A stretch of DNA of 24,783 nucleotides from positions 1-24,783 of the IMG/VR virus record IMGVR_UViG_3300048672_001314, one strand, 5' to 3'. The notes below the pieces were generated by a model. That model did no database searches, was not told the origin of the DNA, and was given only the letters and a program-made list of their open reading frames with translations. The stretch comes from a virus. This document shows positions 22,761-24,783 of the stretch, in pieces (within the stretch, counting starts at the first letter, position 1; the number at the start of each line of letters is the position of its first letter). Made by a program: the position numbers and the translations under genes.

Positions 22761-23486
22761 ATGGCTTCGTTTCTACGTTACCTTAGCGAGAATGACACTC
22801 AATTATCAATCAGATACCACGACCAACTCAACAAGGTGATATGGGATCAGCAAGATAAACTCAAACCACAGATCCGCGAACAACTACTCGCTGTTGCTGA
22901 TGAGTTTGTACAATTTGTTGATGCTGAGTTTGAGGTAATTGATATCATTCTAACTGGGTCTTTGGCCAACTACAATTGGACAGATCACTCAGACTTGGAC
23001 GTTCATATCATCGTTGATCTAACATCTGAAGATGTTGATAACCCAATCATTGATATCCAGAACGCATTTAAAACAAAAAAGTACCTGTGGGCAGAGTACC
23101 ACTCGGTCACAGTCAATGGGTTCCCAGTGGAACCGTATATCCAGTTAGCGGATGAAGAGATTGAAGCTACTGCAATCTATAGCTTGGTACTGGATCGGTG
23201 GATTCGTAAACCAAAACGCGAAGATGTTCGCATTGATGGTTTCAGTATTCGTAAGAAAGCTGATGAACTGATTGATACGATCATCACTATTATAGATCGT
23301 GATGTTGGTGTGCATGCTGCTGAAGCAATTGAAAAAAAGATCTATCAAATTCGTCGAGCTGGCCTAGACAAACACGGAGAGATGTCTACTGAGAACCTGG
23401 TATTCAAAGAAGTTCGCAACTCAGGTGCAATCAATGAATTGAGAGAGTACATCAGATCAAAAGTTGATCAGGATTTATCCAGTTAA
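22761..23486 (+). CDS. Nucleotidyltransferase with possible capsid-targeting N-terminus
   Basis: A 241-residue pol-beta-superfamily nucleotidyltransferase. I choose the ATG at 22761, with AAGGA just upstream, over 22728, which lies upstream of the promoter core. The active-site signature is LTGSLANYNWTDHSDLDVHI: Gly66-Ser67, then Asp78 and Asp80 as metal ligands; Glu124 in PVEPY is a candidate third acid. C-terminal helices (165-235) are charged. Similar proteins occur in many T4-like phages with unknown substrate. The first ten residues, MASFLRYLSE, resemble the T4 internal-protein capsid-targeting peptide (MKTYQEFIAE), ending in Leu-x-Glu as the gp21 protease requires. A perfect late promoter fits loading into the prohead. 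The gene ends at a two-way terminator. Confidence 0.82.
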   Translation: MASFLRYLSENDTQLSIRYHDQLNKVIWDQQDKLKPQIREQLLAVADEFVQFVDAEFEVIDIILTGSLANYNWTDHSDLDVHIIVDLTSEDVDNPIIDIQNAFKTKKYLWAEYHSVTVNGFPVEPYIQLADEEIEATAIYSLVLDRWIRKPKREDVRIDGFSIRKKADELIDTIITIIDRDVGVHAAEAIEKKIYQIRRAGLDKHGEMSTENLVFKEVRNSGAINELREYIRSKVDQDLSS

Positions 23487-23515
23487 AAAGAGTGCCGAAG
23501 TCGGCACTCTTTTTT
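23485..23515. terminator. Bidirectional intrinsic terminator
   Basis: AAAAAGAGTGCCGA pairs with TCGGCACTCTTTTT (14 bp, minimal AG loop) and has A-runs and T-runs on both sides. It overlaps the stop codons of both converging genes, the nucleotidyltransferase (plus) and RuvC (minus), so it ends transcripts in both directions. Confidence 0.9.
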
Positions 23516-23993
23516 ACTGCTCGCTACACTTTGCGATAAAATAGGCATCACACAAATCAGTCAACCCACGAGTTTTTACGTATCCGGCTTGCTTGAATCG
23601 ATCAAGAATATTGGTCGGTAGTGCCTCCAACATCTGCTCCTTCTTGCTCTTACCGGATCCGGTAGCAAGTTTCTTGACCGATAGAGGTGTGTGGATATCG
23701 ATTGCATGTCCCATCTGGTACGTGATCTTGTTGATCAACACAAATTGCAGCCCAGCTAGGTCTCGAGTGGCGTTACCTATTTGTTGAAACGCTAGTCCCT
23801 CCATTGCAATCTTATCTGGAGCCTCATTGTTGATAATTTCAGCTACCCTCTCAGCAATAAAATTAGCGCGGAAATGTATATCCTTGTCTTTCATGTCTTT
23901 TGTTGATATCGTGGTGAAGCTGGTCATTGCTCCATCTACCAATACAACAATACCACAACTAGTGAAGCTCTGATCGATTCCCAAAATTTTCAT
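23514..23993 (-). CDS. RuvC-like Holliday junction resolvase
   Basis: A 159-residue RuvC-family endonuclease. I use the ATG at 23993 because MKILGIDQSF is the normal family start; TTG 24008 and GTG 24005 are in frame but weaker. Acidic metal ligands are visible in the expected places: Asp7 (GIDQS), Glu65 (AMEGLAF) and Asp146/Asp149 (TDLCDAYFIAK). VKKLATGSGKSKKEQM (106-121) matches the DNA-binding region. It would cut four-way DNA junctions during recombination or before packaging; T4 uses the unrelated endonuclease VII, while many T4-like marine phages carry RuvC. It lies 48 bases after gp46, with a 9-bp hairpin between them, and ends on a shared terminator. Confidence 0.9.
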   Translation of the reverse strand: MKILGIDQSFTSCGIVVLVDGAMTSFTTISTKDMKDKDIHFRANFIAERVAEIINNEAPDKIAMEGLAFQQIGNATRDLAGLQFVLINKITYQMGHAIDIHTPLSVKKLATGSGKSKKEQMLEALPTNILDRFKQAGYVKTRGLTDLCDAYFIAKCSEQ

Positions 23994-23998
23994 CAAAT

Positions 23999-24027
23999 GT
24001 AACACCAAGTATAATCAATGGTGTTAC
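23999..24027. repeat. 9-bp inverted repeat just upstream of the RuvC start
   Basis: GTAACACCA (23999-24007) and TGGTGTTAC (24019-24027) pair perfectly around an 11-base loop. On the minus strand the hairpin ends five bases before the ATG of RuvC, in the gap after gp46, covering the place where a ribosome would bind. It might be a translational operator or a protein-binding dyad. No T-run follows. Confidence 0.55.
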
Positions 24028-24041
24028 TTATGAGAGCTACG

Positions 24042-24783
24042 TTATTGGTGAACTACATTTGAGAAACGCTTCTCCATCTCAATGACGATTTGATTATCAA
24101 AGAACCCCTCACTAGCAGCAGCTTTGTGGGAGATCACATACATTGCAGTTGATTGGTCCTTGGAAATGTTGCGGATCATTCCAGCCGCTAGAGCAACACC
24201 AGTTTCATCTAGACCAAAGTCCAATACCTCATCACACATGCAGATGTTGATACTACCGTACATTTTCTGTAGTACATCTCGGAACGCAAATGGAATCACC
24301 GTATTGATTTTAGCCTTCTGTCCGTTCGATAGACTACGATATGACATTTCTTTGCCATATGCAGTGACCTTGGCACTCAATTCTAGATCAAACTCAACTT
24401 TGTGGTCAGAATCTAGGTTGGATAGATAATGCTGTAATCTAGAATTGAGATACGGAATAGCTTTTGCCAACAGATTCTTTCGAATAAATGAATCTTTCTT
24501 GGTCAGTAACTTATATAGAAAATCCTGATGTTTAGCCAACCGATCCAATTGGTTAATCTCCGTCATGTCGATAACATGATCTTCCGGTGGATTGTTGATC
24601 AGGTCATCATATACATCGACCATAGGATTCGCTGCGCTAGTTAGTGTGTCAATTTTTGACCTGATAACAGCGATATTCTCAGACAATTTGGATAGTTGCC
24701 GTGCATCAACAACAATTGATTGTGACACCTCTCTCATCTTATCTTTTTGTTTAGCTAATTGGCCTGTTAACTTATTGATATGT
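24042..24783 (-). CDS. 46: Recombination nuclease ATPase subunit gp46 (SbcC/Rad50-like), C-terminal part
   Basis: The frame is open to the right edge, so the gene continues outside the window; the ATG at 24737 is internal. About 247 C-terminal residues are visible. They hold a coiled-coil return arm, then the second half of a split ABC-type ATPase: signature SLSNGQK, Walker B INICMCDEVLD with its D-loop, and the switch histidine in YVISHKAA. This is the C-terminal layout of Rad50/SbcC and T4 gp46, which works with nuclease gp47 to resect DNA ends for recombination-dependent replication and to degrade host DNA. Walker A and any zinc hook would lie outside the window. RuvC follows downstream, which forms a recombination cluster with the helicase further on. 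Confidence 0.9.
   Translation of the reverse strand, partial: HINKLTGQLAKQKDKMREVSQSIVVDARQLSKLSENIAVIRSKIDTLTSAANPMVDVYDDLINNPPEDHVIDMTEINQLDRLAKHQDFLYKLLTKKDSFIRKNLLAKAIPYLNSRLQHYLSNLDSDHKVEFDLELSAKVTAYGKEMSYRSLSNGQKAKINTVIPFAFRDVLQKMYGSINICMCDEVLDFGLDETGVALAAGMIRNISKDQSTAMYVISHKAAASEGFFDNQIVIEMEKRFSNVVHQ

Noticed and set aside
1-24783. tRNA genes, CRISPR arrays, insertion sequences, attachment sites
   Set aside because: No cloverleaf with a T-arm signature, no regularly spaced direct repeats, no transposase or integrase motif was seen on either strand.

Overview
The window is part of the genome of a T4-type tailed phage (a contractile-tail myovirus). Recognisable genes are a spike protein with a gp5-type OB fold, a gp25-type and a gp6-type baseplate wedge protein, a RuvC-type resolvase and a gp46 (SbcC/Rad50-type) ATPase. 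Six copies of a T4-like late-promoter core, TAAATA, stand in front of genes. No bacterial housekeeping gene, tRNA, integrase, insertion sequence or CRISPR array was seen. The base composition is moderate, the tetramer GATC is strikingly common, and most starts lack a strong Shine-Dalgarno sequence. The host cannot be named from the sequence.

Layout. Positions 1-823 hold two unrecognised coiled-coil or charged proteins, the first cut by the window edge. Positions 826-1520 hold a PD-(D/E)XK (RecB-type) exonuclease broken by a frameshift. On the minus strand, 2520-1521 is an operon of three small membrane proteins joined by ATGA overlaps and preceded by a late-promoter core; a lysis or envelope role is plausible but unproven. 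From 2608 a plus-strand late operon runs through a retropepsin-like (RimB-type) protease fused to an acidic linker, a 2-oxoglutarate/Fe(II) dioxygenase, the gp5-like spike and the gp25-like wedge protein. The gp6-like wedge gene (6162-9378) has its own promoter core and is broken by a frameshift at about 6470. A GC-rich, hairpin-rich spacer follows. Another late operon (9542-20538) encodes a giant 2787-residue structural protein, a 468-residue protein and a 379-residue conserved tail/baseplate protein, and ends at a strong terminator.

The right end is mixed. On the minus strand are a conserved small late protein (20557-21045), an XPD/DinG-like iron-sulfur helicase (21120-22727), RuvC (23514-23993) and gp46 (24042 to the edge). 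On the plus strand, with its own perfect TATAAATA promoter, is a nucleotidyltransferase (22761-23486) whose first ten residues resemble a T4 capsid-targeting peptide.

How the parts fit: the promoter cores divide the window into late genes (tail, membrane operon, nucleotidyltransferase, small minus-strand protein) and genes with no visible late core (exonuclease, helicase, RuvC, gp46), as expected for DNA replication/recombination versus virion assembly. The most interesting points are the possibly capsid-packaged nucleotidyltransferase, the protease plus dioxygenase pair opening the baseplate operon, the three-gene membrane operon, and the two frameshifts in otherwise well-conserved genes.
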